Notes: a model not told the origin generated them from the sequence alone. Positions 16,693 through 24,165 are shown, counted from the first letter of the stretch. The stretch: 37,588 nucleotides of DNA from Tissierellia bacterium (GCA_012728775.1 JAAYEN010000128.1:1-37588); one strand, 5' to 3'. A program made the numbers and translations.

Positions 16693-17456
16693 CTTTTCTT
16701 TTTCTCCTTCGCTAATAATGCTGCGCCTAATGCTCCAGCGTATTTTCCGTTTTTCATTGGTGAAACTTTTGTATTTAATTTATCTGATAGTATTTTTGTA
16801 AAAAATTCTATATTACTCAAACCACCAGTTAAAATCACAGTATTGGGAAAGGGGAGCCTTGAACTCAATTGACATACCTTTGTTGCAACAGAATCGATAA
16901 CTCCAGCTGCAATATCTTCTCTAGCTTTTCCTTCTCCAATGTAGTTTATAATTTCCGATTCTGCAAAAACTGTACACAAAGAACTTATTGGCAATATTTC
17001 ACCCTTTTCAGCTAACTGAAACAATTCCACAATTGTTACACCTAGACGATTTGCCATGACTTCTAAGAATTTTCCCGTTCCAGCAGAACATTTATCATTC
17101 ATTAAAAAATCTCTTACCATTCCTTTTTCTAGAAGAATAGCTTTTGTATCTTGGCCACCAACGTCAATGATTCCTATATCATCTCCAGCCAATTCTCGTC
17201 CGCCTCTTCCGTGACAAGTAATTTCTGTAATAATAAAATCTGCATAGTCTACAGCTATTCTTCCATAACCAGTGGCGACAATTCTTACGTCATTAGATTC
17301 TACGTCAATTCCATCTTCTAAAAGTTTACTAGCAATACTATTTGCAGTTTCTTTACTATTCCATCCAGTAGGGATTACAAAGAAACGAGGAGTATCTTTT
17401 TCAATTATTGCCACTTTTGAAGCAGTAGAACCTATATCAATTCCAATATAAATCAT
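16689..17456 (-). CDS. ASKHA-type activase (acyl-CoA dehydratase activase family, YjiL-like)
   Basis: A 255-residue BadF/BadG/HgdC-type ATPase. The phosphate-1 motif is GIDIGSTASK (5-14), with DVGGQDTK (98-105) as phosphate-2 and TGGLSN near 215. C123 (NDKCSAGTGKF) and C161 (SSLCTVFAESE) are the conserved pair that binds a single 4Fe-4S cluster at the dimer interface. Family members couple ATP hydrolysis to electron transfer into a double-cubane or dehydratase partner, here the reductase it overlaps by 4 bases. It also overlaps the upstream DUF3343 gene as ATGA (17453-17456). Confidence 0.92.
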   Translation of the reverse strand: MIYIGIDIGSTASKVAIIEKDTPRFFVIPTGWNSKETANSIASKLLEDGIDVESNDVRIVATGYGRIAVDYADFIITEITCHGRGGRELAGDDIGIIDVGGQDTKAILLEKGMVRDFLMNDKCSAGTGKFLEVMANRLGVTIVELFQLAEKGEILPISSLCTVFAESEIINYIGEGKAREDIAAGVIDSVATKVCQLSSRLPFPNTVILTGGLSNIEFFTKILSDKLNTKVSPMKNGKYAGALGAALLAKEKKKR

Positions 17457-17695
17457 TTAGTATCTCCCTTGAATTCTACTAATTCTATAAGTTCCCATTT
17501 TAAATTTCCTTCATGCAAAATTTTTTTTAAGTTTTCTATATCATCGGATTCACTTTTCCATGCAAGACCACAGCCAGCGCTTATTATCTCTGGAATAGGG
17601 ATCAGTCGACCAGATATATTGTTGTTTTTAAAATATTTTTCTAAAATAATTGCATCTGTCGTTGTATCAAATGCAATTACTGCGAATTTTCTCAT
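17453..17695 (-). CDS. DUF3343 putative Se/S carrier protein (copy 2)
   Basis: An 80-residue DUF3343 protein. The core GRLIPIPEIISAGCGLAWK again has the AGCGLA Cys. It differs enough from copy 1 (13584-13859) to be an old paralogue rather than a recent duplicate. It starts at an ATG with AAAGGAAA upstream and is the first gene of the operon DUF3343-activase-double-cubane reductase, to which it is coupled by a 4-base overlap. The role is inferred only: carrying or delivering Se/S, or serving the reductase. Confidence 0.82.
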   Translation of the reverse strand: MRKFAVIAFDTTTDAIILEKYFKNNNISGRLIPIPEIISAGCGLAWKSESDDIENLKKILHEGNLKWELIELVEFKGDTK

Positions 17696-17735
17696 AATGT
17701 TTCCTTTCTTTTTTCAAAGATTATTATAATAATAA

Positions 17736-17769
17736 CAATAAACATATTCTTTTGCTAATTTGTTTATTG
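17736..17769. promoter_or_regulatory. Inverted repeat, candidate LysR operator
   Basis: CAATAAACA (17736-17744) and TGTTTATTG (17761-17769) form a perfect 9-base inverted repeat with a 16-base centre. It lies in the 139-base divergent gap between the DUF3343 operon and the lysR gene, upstream of the lysR promoter. LysR proteins typically bind such sites in divergent promoters. The AT-rich background weakens the case. Confidence 0.5.
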
Positions 17770-17788
17770 AATAAATCCGATGTACTTA

Positions 17789-17817
17789 TTGATAAAACCT
17801 ATAAATTATCGTAAAAT
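17789..17817 (+). promoter_or_regulatory. Promoter of the lysR gene
   Basis: TTGATA (17789-17794), 17-base spacer, TAAAAT (17812-17817). Transcription would begin near 17824, leaving a leader of about 10 bases before the ATG at 17835. Confidence 0.65.
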
Positions 17818-17834
17818 AAATATAGAGGTGCAAA

Positions 17835-18746
17835 ATGGATATAAGACAGTTAGAAACATTTGTTGCAGTGGTGGATAGTGAAAGTTTTTCAAAAGCTGCA
17901 GAAAGATTAGATATAACACAGCCGACTGTGAGTTCTCATATACATTCATTGGAAGGGGAATTAAAAACAAAATTAATAAAACGAACAACAAAAGAATTTT
18001 ACTTAACAGAAGCTGGGGAAATTTTATACTCCTATTCTTTAAATATTTTATCCTTAAAAGAAAAAGCAATGGATGAGCTTTTAGGAGAGCGAAAGAAAAA
18101 GTTAGTAATTGGAACTTCTAGTACATTGGGTTTAGGCTTGATGCCCCAATTACTTTCAGATTTCAATAAAATTTTTTCTGAAATCAATATTGAACTATAT
18201 AATTCTGATACTATGGAAATTATAGAAAAAGTAAATGATGGAACGTTAGAGTTAGGTTTTGTAGGCGGAACTTCTTCTATTTATAGATTAAAGTTTATTC
18301 CATTTATGATGGATAATTTAGTACTTGTGATGCAAAAAAATGAGTATTATAAAAAAATATTAAGTAGTAAAAATCCTATAGAGAAGTTATTTAAAGAACC
18401 TTTTATAATTAGAGAAGACAAGTCAGGAACTAAAAAAGAAATTGAAAAGTATTTAGATAAACATAATATATCAAAAAATGACATTAATATCGTTTTCTCA
18501 ATAAATGATCCTATTATTATTTTAGAGTGTATAAAAAAGGGTTTGGGCGTTTCTATTATGTCTCAAAAAACAGCAGATATATTTAAAAAATACGATGAGT
18601 TTTATCTTTTACCTCTTTCAAATAAAAGTTTTATGAGAGAATTTTATATTACATATGTCGATGAAAAATATCTATCAGATTTGGCAAAGGAGTTTTTGAA
18701 ATTTGTGTGTCTATCGAATTCCGTTGATTTCAAAGATTATTTATGA
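17835..18746 (+). CDS. LysR-family regulator, selenium-metabolism-associated type
   Basis: A 303-residue LysR-type activator/repressor. The N-terminal winged helix-turn-helix (about 1-60) reads MDIRQLETFVAVVDSESFSK, with AAERLDITQPTVSSHIHSLE as the DNA-reading helices. A linker helix and a periplasmic-binding-protein-like effector domain (about 90-300) follow. The gene is divergent from DUF3343-activase-reductase and directly upstream of tRNA-Sec, and this neighbourhood matches the LysR group annotated as selenium-metabolism-associated. The effector is unknown; a selenium species or a substrate of the double-cubane enzyme are both possible. Confidence 0.85.
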   Translation: MDIRQLETFVAVVDSESFSKAAERLDITQPTVSSHIHSLEGELKTKLIKRTTKEFYLTEAGEILYSYSLNILSLKEKAMDELLGERKKKLVIGTSSTLGLGLMPQLLSDFNKIFSEINIELYNSDTMEIIEKVNDGTLELGFVGGTSSIYRLKFIPFMMDNLVLVMQKNEYYKKILSSKNPIEKLFKEPFIIREDKSGTKKEIEKYLDKHNISKNDINIVFSINDPIIILECIKKGLGVSIMSQKTADIFKKYDEFYLLPLSNKSFMREFYITYVDEKYLSDLAKEFLKFVCLSNSVDFKDYL

Positions 18747-18752
18747 TAGTAT
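18724..18752 (+). promoter_or_regulatory. Candidate promoter of tRNA-Sec inside the lysR 3' end
   Basis: TTGATT (18724-18729), 17-base spacer, TAGTAT (18747-18752), with the -10 immediately after the lysR stop. It would start RNA about 11 bases before the mature tRNA end. Both boxes match 4 of 6 bases, so read-through from lysR is an alternative. Confidence 0.4.
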
Positions 18753-18769
18753 ATGCTTTGAATTTAGTT

Positions 18770-18864
18770 GGGAGCGAATGAGTGTCTGGTGTGCTCTGCG
18801 GTCTTCAAAACCGTTGTGAGAAGTGTACTTCTTGGGTAGGTTCGATTCCTACTCGCTCTCGCCA
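18770..18864 (+). tRNA. selC: tRNA-Sec (anticodon UCA)
   Basis: A 95-base selenocysteine tRNA with encoded CCA. The 8-base-pair acceptor stem GGGAGCGA/TCGCTCTC (one G-U pair), a long variable arm (TGTGAGAAGTGTACTTCTTGGG region) and the TTCGATTC T loop are typical of bacterial tRNA-Sec. The anticodon loop CTTCAAA carries TCA at 18805-18807, which reads UGA. It sits between lysR and the convergent selB, a few kilobases from the two UGA-containing genes it serves (grdA, grdB). Confidence 0.96.
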
Positions 18865-18869
18865 ATAAA

Positions 18870-18909
18870 AATACTGTATTAGCCTTTTGCTAATACAGTA
18901 TTCTTTTTT
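18870..18909. terminator. Bidirectional terminator between tRNA-Sec and selB
   Basis: AATACTGTATTAGC (18870-18883) pairs perfectly with GCTAATACAGTATT (18889-18902) and is followed by TCTTTTTT. It ends the tRNA transcript on the plus strand and contains the last codons and stop of selB on the minus strand. Confidence 0.88.
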
Positions 18910-20764
18910 CTTCAAATCTTTTTGTGATTTTTTTAAAGTCAAAATCTTCTAAAAGGGCAAGAGCCATTTTTCTATTAAAATTATTCATATCCCTAAATTC
19001 TGCAATTGTAATTTCATTATTATCTTTTAGATAGGATATGAGATTTTCTTTTATTTCATTATATTTTTCTTTTCTGATTAAAAAACCATCAATTCGAATT
19101 AATTTATCTTTTAGTAAGAATGTCAATGTTTCTTTTTCTATTTTATTATTACCAAAGTCTGTATCTTTTAGTAATGCAGGTTCAGCGTCTATTATTTTTT
19201 TTAGGATCTCGTCTGCAACTTTAGAATTTTGCTCGCTTAAATTAACTTGAAAACTCTTTAAAGAAACGTGATTTGGGTGGTTTTCAATTAAATTTGAAAA
19301 GCTATTTGAGCTTAATAGTAAGTTAAAAACTTTTGGATTTGTTTTTTTAGCAACTTTATTTCTTAGCTCTTCCTTTGGGATACCTTGTTCTAAAGGATTA
19401 TTTTTATGAAATTCCTTTAATATATTTTCTAGTTGTTTATTTAAAATAGAAATCGAAGAGTCTGCAAAATAAAAGTCATTAATGAGAATTATTCTATTTT
19501 CATTTATTAAATCATTTAGTACTTTATTAATTTCTGAGTTCAGTTGACCTGTATAAGAAAAAATTTCTTCAAATGTAGTTCCAAAATTAACACGACTTAT
19601 GAATTCATAAATCATATCTTTAAGTTGGAATTTTTCCTTTGCTTCTAGTTTTTGAATATATTCAGTATCTTTTGGGCTATGTTTTTTTGAAGCCGTTTCT
19701 AAAACTATTCCTCCTCCAATTGTATTTACTGGAGAATAACTTCTAAGAACAAATTTATCATTTAATTTACAATAGATTGGCTCTTCTAAACGAAGTTGAA
19801 CTATAGCTTCATCACCTTTTTTTATTATTTTAGTATCTAATGGAACAATTCGCGCTAAAACTTCTGTAGTTCCATGGAAAACTCGAACTCTATTCCAATG
19901 CTCTAAAACAATGTCAGTGTAATTTGAAAGTGATATTTTTGCATCTATTATTTGGGACTCAATGAGTGAATTATGTTTTGCAATAATATTTCCTCTGCCA
20001 ATTTCATTTTTATCTAAGTTAGAAATATTGAGAGCTGTTCTTTGACCCTTCGTAGCTTTATTTACTGAAGTCTCATGAACTTCTATACTTCTTATTCTGA
20101 TGTCTTTTAAAGATGGATAGAGCTGATAATTTTTTCCGACTTCGACTTCTCCTTCGATTAGCGTACCAGTGACAACTGTACCAATTCCAGCAAGAGAAAA
20201 GGATCTATCTACGTTTAATCTTGTAGGCATCAGTTCTACTTCTATAGAACTCAATTTTTTTGTTTTATCGTCAATTAGTTTAATCAATTCGTCAAGGCCT
20301 CTTTTGCTTATTGAATCTACTTTAACAATAGGAGAATTTTCTAGTATTGTATTTTGAAGGGAAGACTTAATATCATCTTCTACCAAATCCAAAAATTCTT
20401 CTTCAACAAGATCGCATTTTGTAATTACTATTATAGATTCCTCGACTCCCATGTAAGTAAGAATTTCAGCGTGTTCCATAGTTTGAGGCATAACTCCATC
20501 GTCAGCAGCGATTATCATCAAAACAATATCAATGCCGACAGCGCCACTCATCATATTTTTTATAAACCTTTCGTGACCAGGAGCATCTATTATCCCAACG
20601 CGATTTCCAGAAGGTAAATCAAAATAAGTGAAGCCTAAATTTATGGAGATTCCTCTTCTTTTTTCCTCATCTAAATTATCAGTTTCTCTTCCTGTTAACG
20701 CTCTAATTAGTGAAGTTTTACCGTGGTCGATATGACCAGCGGTGCCTAAAATTATATATCTCAT
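18890..20764 (-). CDS. selB: Selenocysteine-specific translation elongation factor SelB
   Basis: A 624-residue elongation factor that carries Sec-tRNA to UGA codons marked by a SECIS hairpin. The GTPase domain has G1 GTAGHIDHGKTSL (8-20), G3 DAPGH and G4 TKCD. EF-Tu-like domains 2 and 3 follow (FSLAGIGTVVTGTLIEGEV at about 199-217; DKFVLRSYSPVNTIGGG). The C-terminal 250 residues are the winged-helix repeats that bind the SECIS RNA. Length matches the family. It starts one base after the selA stop and ends inside the shared terminator with tRNA-Sec. Confidence 0.97.
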   Translation of the reverse strand: MRYIILGTAGHIDHGKTSLIRALTGRETDNLDEEKRRGISINLGFTYFDLPSGNRVGIIDAPGHERFIKNMMSGAVGIDIVLMIIAADDGVMPQTMEHAEILTYMGVEESIIVITKCDLVEEEFLDLVEDDIKSSLQNTILENSPIVKVDSISKRGLDELIKLIDDKTKKLSSIEVELMPTRLNVDRSFSLAGIGTVVTGTLIEGEVEVGKNYQLYPSLKDIRIRSIEVHETSVNKATKGQRTALNISNLDKNEIGRGNIIAKHNSLIESQIIDAKISLSNYTDIVLEHWNRVRVFHGTTEVLARIVPLDTKIIKKGDEAIVQLRLEEPIYCKLNDKFVLRSYSPVNTIGGGIVLETASKKHSPKDTEYIQKLEAKEKFQLKDMIYEFISRVNFGTTFEEIFSYTGQLNSEINKVLNDLINENRIILINDFYFADSSISILNKQLENILKEFHKNNPLEQGIPKEELRNKVAKKTNPKVFNLLLSSNSFSNLIENHPNHVSLKSFQVNLSEQNSKVADEILKKIIDAEPALLKDTDFGNNKIEKETLTFLLKDKLIRIDGFLIRKEKYNEIKENLISYLKDNNEITIAEFRDMNNFNRKMALALLEDFDFKKITKRFEEKRILY

Positions 20765-20765
20765 A

Positions 20766-22142
20766 TTAACTCTCGTAGTATTCCTTTAATATTTCTATTA
20801 TTTTTTCGTATTCATTTTCAAATATAGTTCTAAAATCAAGTAAAACTTTTTCATTTTCAATGCTGGATATTATATGATATTTAGATAAACGTAAAAATTC
20901 TTCTAACTCATCTGCATTTGTTTTTGGTTCAAGCGCAATTGCCTTTGACTTTAAAACTTCAGCTGGGTAAGCGCCGCCACCAACTAATGAATTAGAATCT
21001 ACAATTTCAAAATTTAAATTATTAACACTTTTTTCTATTTTTTTTGAAAACATTAAAGCTTTTTCTTCAATATTTTCTAGACTTTGGGATATCATATTTA
21101 AAGTTGGAATTTCTTCTACAGCTTTTTTTGGATCTAAATATTCAATTAGAGTAGCTTCTAAGGCACTAAGTGTTAGTTTGCAAACTCTAAATGCACGTAA
21201 AAGTTGATTTTTTTTAATTTTTTGAATTAGCTCTTTTTTTCCACAAATTATTCCGCCTTGTGGTCCACCTAAAAGCTTATCACAAGAAAAACTTACTAAA
21301 TCTATTCCATCTTGTATGCAATCCTTAACAGTTCTTTCGTGACTTAAGCCATATTGACTCAAGTCTATCAAACTACCACTTCCTAAATCTTCGATTATGT
21401 GAATATCTTTTCCTGAAATTAATTTAGACAATTCAGGAGCAGAGACTTCTTCATTAAAACCTATAATTTTGTAATTGGATTTATGAACTTTCATTAGTAC
21501 TTTCGTCTCGTCGTTAATTTCATTTTCATAATCATAAAGATGTGTCCTGTTTGTGGCTCCTACTTCTACTAATATAGCGCCGGAGTTTTCCATGATTTCT
21601 GAAATTCTAAATGAATCTCCTATCTCAACTAATTCTCCTCGGCTTATTATAGTTTCTTTTCCTTTTGAAAGGGTGTTCAACATTAAAAATACAGCTGCTG
21701 CATTGTTATTTACAATTATAGCATCCTCAGCTCCAGTTATTTTTTTTACTAGATTTATTACATGATCATATCGACTTCCACGTTTTCCAGTTTCTAAATT
21801 ATATTCTAAATTGGAATAACTTGATGCTACATCTATTAATCTTTGTACTGCTCTTTTAGAAATAGGAGCTCTCCCTAGATTAGTATGTAGAATTATTCCT
21901 GTTGCGTTTATGGTTTGCTCTATTGAATATATATTTTTTGTTTTAAGAGCATTTTCAATTTCTAAGAATATATCTTCAGTTTCAAAAACTATATCAGGAT
22001 TCAACTTTAATTTATTTCTAAACTCAGAAATTATTGAATTGGAAATATCCTTTATGTATTCTCTAGGAAAGTCATAGTTTTTTTTATCAAAATAAATTAT
22101 TATGTCATTTATCTGAGGAATTTTTCTATATTTATTGTTCAT
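20766..22142 (-). CDS. selA: L-seryl-tRNA(Sec) selenium transferase
   Basis: A 458-residue PLP enzyme converting Ser-tRNA(Sec) to Sec-tRNA(Sec) with selenophosphate. Motifs include INATGIILHTNLGRAP, the YSNLEY segment, RGELVEIGDSFRI and the PLP-binding Lys 289 in SFSCDKLLGGPQGG. I start at the ATG at 22142, preceded by AGGTGG at a 5-base spacing; an in-frame GTG three codons upstream overlaps that ribosome site and is unlikely. selA is divergent from the glycine reductase operon across a 364-base gap and is followed directly by selB. Confidence 0.96.
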   Translation of the reverse strand: MNNKYRKIPQINDIIIYFDKKNYDFPREYIKDISNSIISEFRNKLKLNPDIVFETEDIFLEIENALKTKNIYSIEQTINATGIILHTNLGRAPISKRAVQRLIDVASSYSNLEYNLETGKRGSRYDHVINLVKKITGAEDAIIVNNNAAAVFLMLNTLSKGKETIISRGELVEIGDSFRISEIMENSGAILVEVGATNRTHLYDYENEINDETKVLMKVHKSNYKIIGFNEEVSAPELSKLISGKDIHIIEDLGSGSLIDLSQYGLSHERTVKDCIQDGIDLVSFSCDKLLGGPQGGIICGKKELIQKIKKNQLLRAFRVCKLTLSALEATLIEYLDPKKAVEEIPTLNMISQSLENIEEKALMFSKKIEKSVNNLNFEIVDSNSLVGGGAYPAEVLKSKAIALEPKTNADELEEFLRLSKYHIISSIENEKVLLDFRTIFENEYEKIIEILKEYYES

Positions 22143-22270
22143 ATCTTCCACCTTTTAAAATAGTCTCTTTTATAATTATAACATATAAAATAAAACTAAT
22201 GAATTCCTTCAAATGAAGTATAAATCAACAAGTTCAATTTATTAAAAATATAGCTATTCAATAAAATAAC

Positions 22271-22299
22271 TTGATTTATCACTGATAAAATTGTATTAT
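22271..22299 (+). promoter_or_regulatory. Promoter of the glycine reductase operon
   Basis: TTGATT (22271-22276), 17-base spacer, TATTAT (22294-22299). It lies about 35 bases before the riboswitch aptamer. The spacer is almost filled by the palindrome TTTATC-ACT-GATAAA (22275-22289), a possible regulator site. Confidence 0.6.
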
Positions 22300-22333
22300 A
22301 TTAATAGTGAATAATATAATTAATTCATGTGAT

Positions 22334-22446
22334 GTTGTAATGAGATTTCTTTTTTAAAAGAAAACCGAAGGGACAAGTATAGGTAGCCGATTCTATATGA
22401 AATTCTCAGGTGAAAAGATTTACAATTGATGAAACTCTGGAGTTAC
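22334..22446 (+). promoter_or_regulatory. Glycine riboswitch (gcvT type), single aptamer
   Basis: The aptamer shows ATGAGATTTC, then CCGAAGGGACAAG (22365-22377), the variable helix, TTCTCAGGTGAAAAGA (about 22403-22418) and the closing ACTCTGGAG (22434-22442). These are conserved elements of gcvT aptamers. Only one aptamer is present. GTTGT at 22334-22338 is complementary to ACAAC at 22450-22454, the 5' arm of the terminator. Ligand-stabilised closure could therefore block termination, the on-switch logic known for glycine riboswitches. The downstream operon consumes glycine, which fits. Confidence 0.9.
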
Positions 22447-22448
22447 TT

Positions 22449-22490
22449 GACAACAGGGGGAAGGCGATGTCTTTCCTTGTTGTCTTTTTT
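22449..22490 (+). terminator. Riboswitch-controlled terminator
   Basis: GACAACAGGGGGA (22449-22461) pairs with TCTTTCCTTGTTGTC-side bases (about 22472-22484, two to four G-U pairs), followed by six T. Its 5' arm contains the ACAAC that can instead pair upstream with the aptamer start. Confidence 0.85.
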
Positions 22491-22506
22491 ATTAGGAGGA
22501 TAAAGT

Positions 22507-22878
22507 TTGAAGAAATTACAAATTGTGACTAATAATCCAAAGTTTATAGGATATCATAATTTTTTAATAGATTTTAATGAAGATGGATTTTTAGATGTAC
22601 TTTACCGTGTAAGAAATCTAATACATAAAAATTATAAAATACTGACCCATCCATTATATGGAAATATTACTCCAACTACTACCCTTTATAGGAGTATTGT
22701 TGTAGAAAAAGTAAATTATCTAGATATGGAATCCGTTTATTTAATTGAAGATTCTATACAAAAGGTAGAGCGAATTATAAAATTAGAAAAACATAGAATT
22801 TTTCCAGACTCTATAAAAGAGGATTTAGAATTTATCGATTATACCTTAATAAAAGAAACTTTAGATCAAATATTATAG
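22507..22878 (+). CDS. grdX: GrdX family protein
   Basis: A 123-residue cytoplasmic protein of unknown biochemical role that is usually the first gene of glycine reductase operons. It starts with KKLQIVTNNP and has LTHPLYGNITPTTTLYRSI mid-protein, as in GrdX. Start is TTG at 22507 with AGGAGG 7 bases upstream; there is no ATG near the N terminus. The trxB start follows 9 bases after its stop. Position between the riboswitch and trxB supports the name more than the sequence alone. Confidence 0.85.
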   Translation: MKKLQIVTNNPKFIGYHNFLIDFNEDGFLDVLYRVRNLIHKNYKILTHPLYGNITPTTTLYRSIVVEKVNYLDMESVYLIEDSIQKVERIIKLEKHRIFPDSIKEDLEFIDYTLIKETLDQIL

Positions 22879-22887
22879 GAGGAATGT

Positions 22888-23832
22888 ATGTACGATTTAG
22901 TTATTATAGGAGCAGGACCAGGAGGTTTATCTGCTGGCTTATATGCTGGTAGGGCTAGATTAAAAACAATTATTTTAGAAGGAACTGCCATTGGTGGACA
23001 AATAGGAATTACAGACACCATTGACAATTATCCAGGAAGCTTACTAGAGGGTGAAGAAAGTGGAAAATCTTTGACCGAGAGAATGAAAAAACAAGCTGAG
23101 AGGTTTGGATGTGAAATAAAAAATGTTTCAGTTAAGGATGTAGATTTTTCAGAACATCCCAAAAAGATATTTTTGTCAAATGGAGATATTCTTGAAACTA
23201 AGGGAGTAATTATTGCAACTGGAGCAAGTCCGAGAAAATTAAATGTACCTGGAGAATCTGAATTCACTAGCAAAGGCGTATCTTATTGTGCGACTTGTGA
23301 TGCGGACTTCTTTACTGACTTTGAAGTATTTGTAGTAGGTGGTGGAAATTCAGCTATAGAAGAAGCAATTTATCTATCCAAATTTGCAAGAAAAGTCACA
23401 ATTTTGGTAAGAAGAGATGTATTAAGATGCGATGCTATAGTTAAAGAAGAAGCAGAAAAAATAGACAATTTGGAGTTTAAATACAGCACTTCCATAAAAG
23501 AAATTAAGGGAGAAGGGTTAGTGCAATCACTTGTATTAATAGATAATGTTACCAAAGAAGAGTATGAATACTTTGCTGATGAAGATGATGGACTAATGGG
23601 AGTTTTTATTTTTGTAGGAAACGATCCTACTTCAAAAATATTTGAAGGAAAGATTAAACTAGATGAAGACGGCTATATAATAACAAACGAGCTAATGCAA
23701 ACTGATATACCCATGGTATATGCAGTCGGAGATATTAGGAATACTCCTTTAAGACAGGTAGTAACAGCAGCAAGCGATGGTGCAATTGCAGCTGTCTATA
23801 TAGAAAAAGAGATGAAAAATATTAAGGGTTAG
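22888..23832 (+). CDS. trxB: Thioredoxin reductase of the glycine reductase operon
   Basis: A 314-residue flavoprotein. FAD-binding GAGPGGLSAG is at 8-17, the redox pair C134/C137 lies in SYCATCDADFF, NADPH-binding VGGGNSAIEEA near 150-160, and the C-terminal FAD motif in VYAVGDIRNTPLRQVVTAASDG (cited in part). It passes electrons from NAD(P)H to the thioredoxin encoded next, which re-reduces the selenoproteins of glycine reductase. A GGAGGA ribosome site precedes the ATG. Confidence 0.95.
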   Translation: MYDLVIIGAGPGGLSAGLYAGRARLKTIILEGTAIGGQIGITDTIDNYPGSLLEGEESGKSLTERMKKQAERFGCEIKNVSVKDVDFSEHPKKIFLSNGDILETKGVIIATGASPRKLNVPGESEFTSKGVSYCATCDADFFTDFEVFVVGGGNSAIEEAIYLSKFARKVTILVRRDVLRCDAIVKEEAEKIDNLEFKYSTSIKEIKGEGLVQSLVLIDNVTKEEYEYFADEDDGLMGVFIFVGNDPTSKIFEGKIKLDEDGYIITNELMQTDIPMVYAVGDIRNTPLRQVVTAASDGAIAAVYIEKEMKNIKG

Positions 23833-23844
23833 GAGGTATATATA

Positions 23845-24165
23845 GTGCTTGAATTAGATAAAACGAATTTTGATAATGAAATTTTTGATGCAGAAGGTTA
23901 TGTTTTTGTGGATTTTTGGTCTGAAGCATGTGAACCTTGTAAGGCATTAATGCCGGGAGTTCACGAACTAGCTGAAAAATATGGAGATAAAATTAAATTT
24001 TGCTCATTAGATATTACTAAAGCTAGAAGATCTGCTATAAAAGTAGGAGTTTTAGGATTGCCTACAATGTTGATGTTTAAAGATGGTGAAAAAGTAGACA
24101 TCATTAATGCAGATGAGGCGACTATAGAAAATATAGAAGCTATGATTCAAAAATATATTAGTTGA
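23845..24165 (+). CDS. trxA: Thioredoxin with CEPC active site
   Basis: A 106-residue thioredoxin fold. The active site reads FWSEACEPCKAL with C29 and C32; the Trp that normally precedes the first Cys is Ala28, and the dipeptide is Glu-Pro rather than Gly-Pro. The cis-Pro loop is GLPTM. Start is GTG with AGGAGG 8 bases upstream. Placed between trxB and grdE, it is the electron carrier to glycine reductase components. The altered active site likely suits those partners. Confidence 0.93.
   Translation: MLELDKTNFDNEIFDAEGYVFVDFWSEACEPCKALMPGVHELAEKYGDKIKFCSLDITKARRSAIKVGVLGLPTMLMFKDGEKVDIINADEATIENIEAMIQKYIS

Larger units (their letters stand above)
22143..22506. other. Divergent regulatory gap between selA and the grd operon
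   Basis: A 364-base region with no protein gene. From left to right it holds an AT-rich stretch with no clear selA promoter, an inverted repeat CAAGTT...AACTTG (22229-22273), the grd promoter with a palindrome in its spacer (22271-22299), the glycine riboswitch (22334-22446), its terminator (22449-22490) and the grdX ribosome site AGGAGG (22494-22499). Confidence 0.8.

Noticed and set aside
22143..22230. selA promoter with TATAAT near 22178 on the minus strand
   Set aside because: A TATAAT-like box exists, but no -35 with acceptable spacing was found in this AT-rich stretch.
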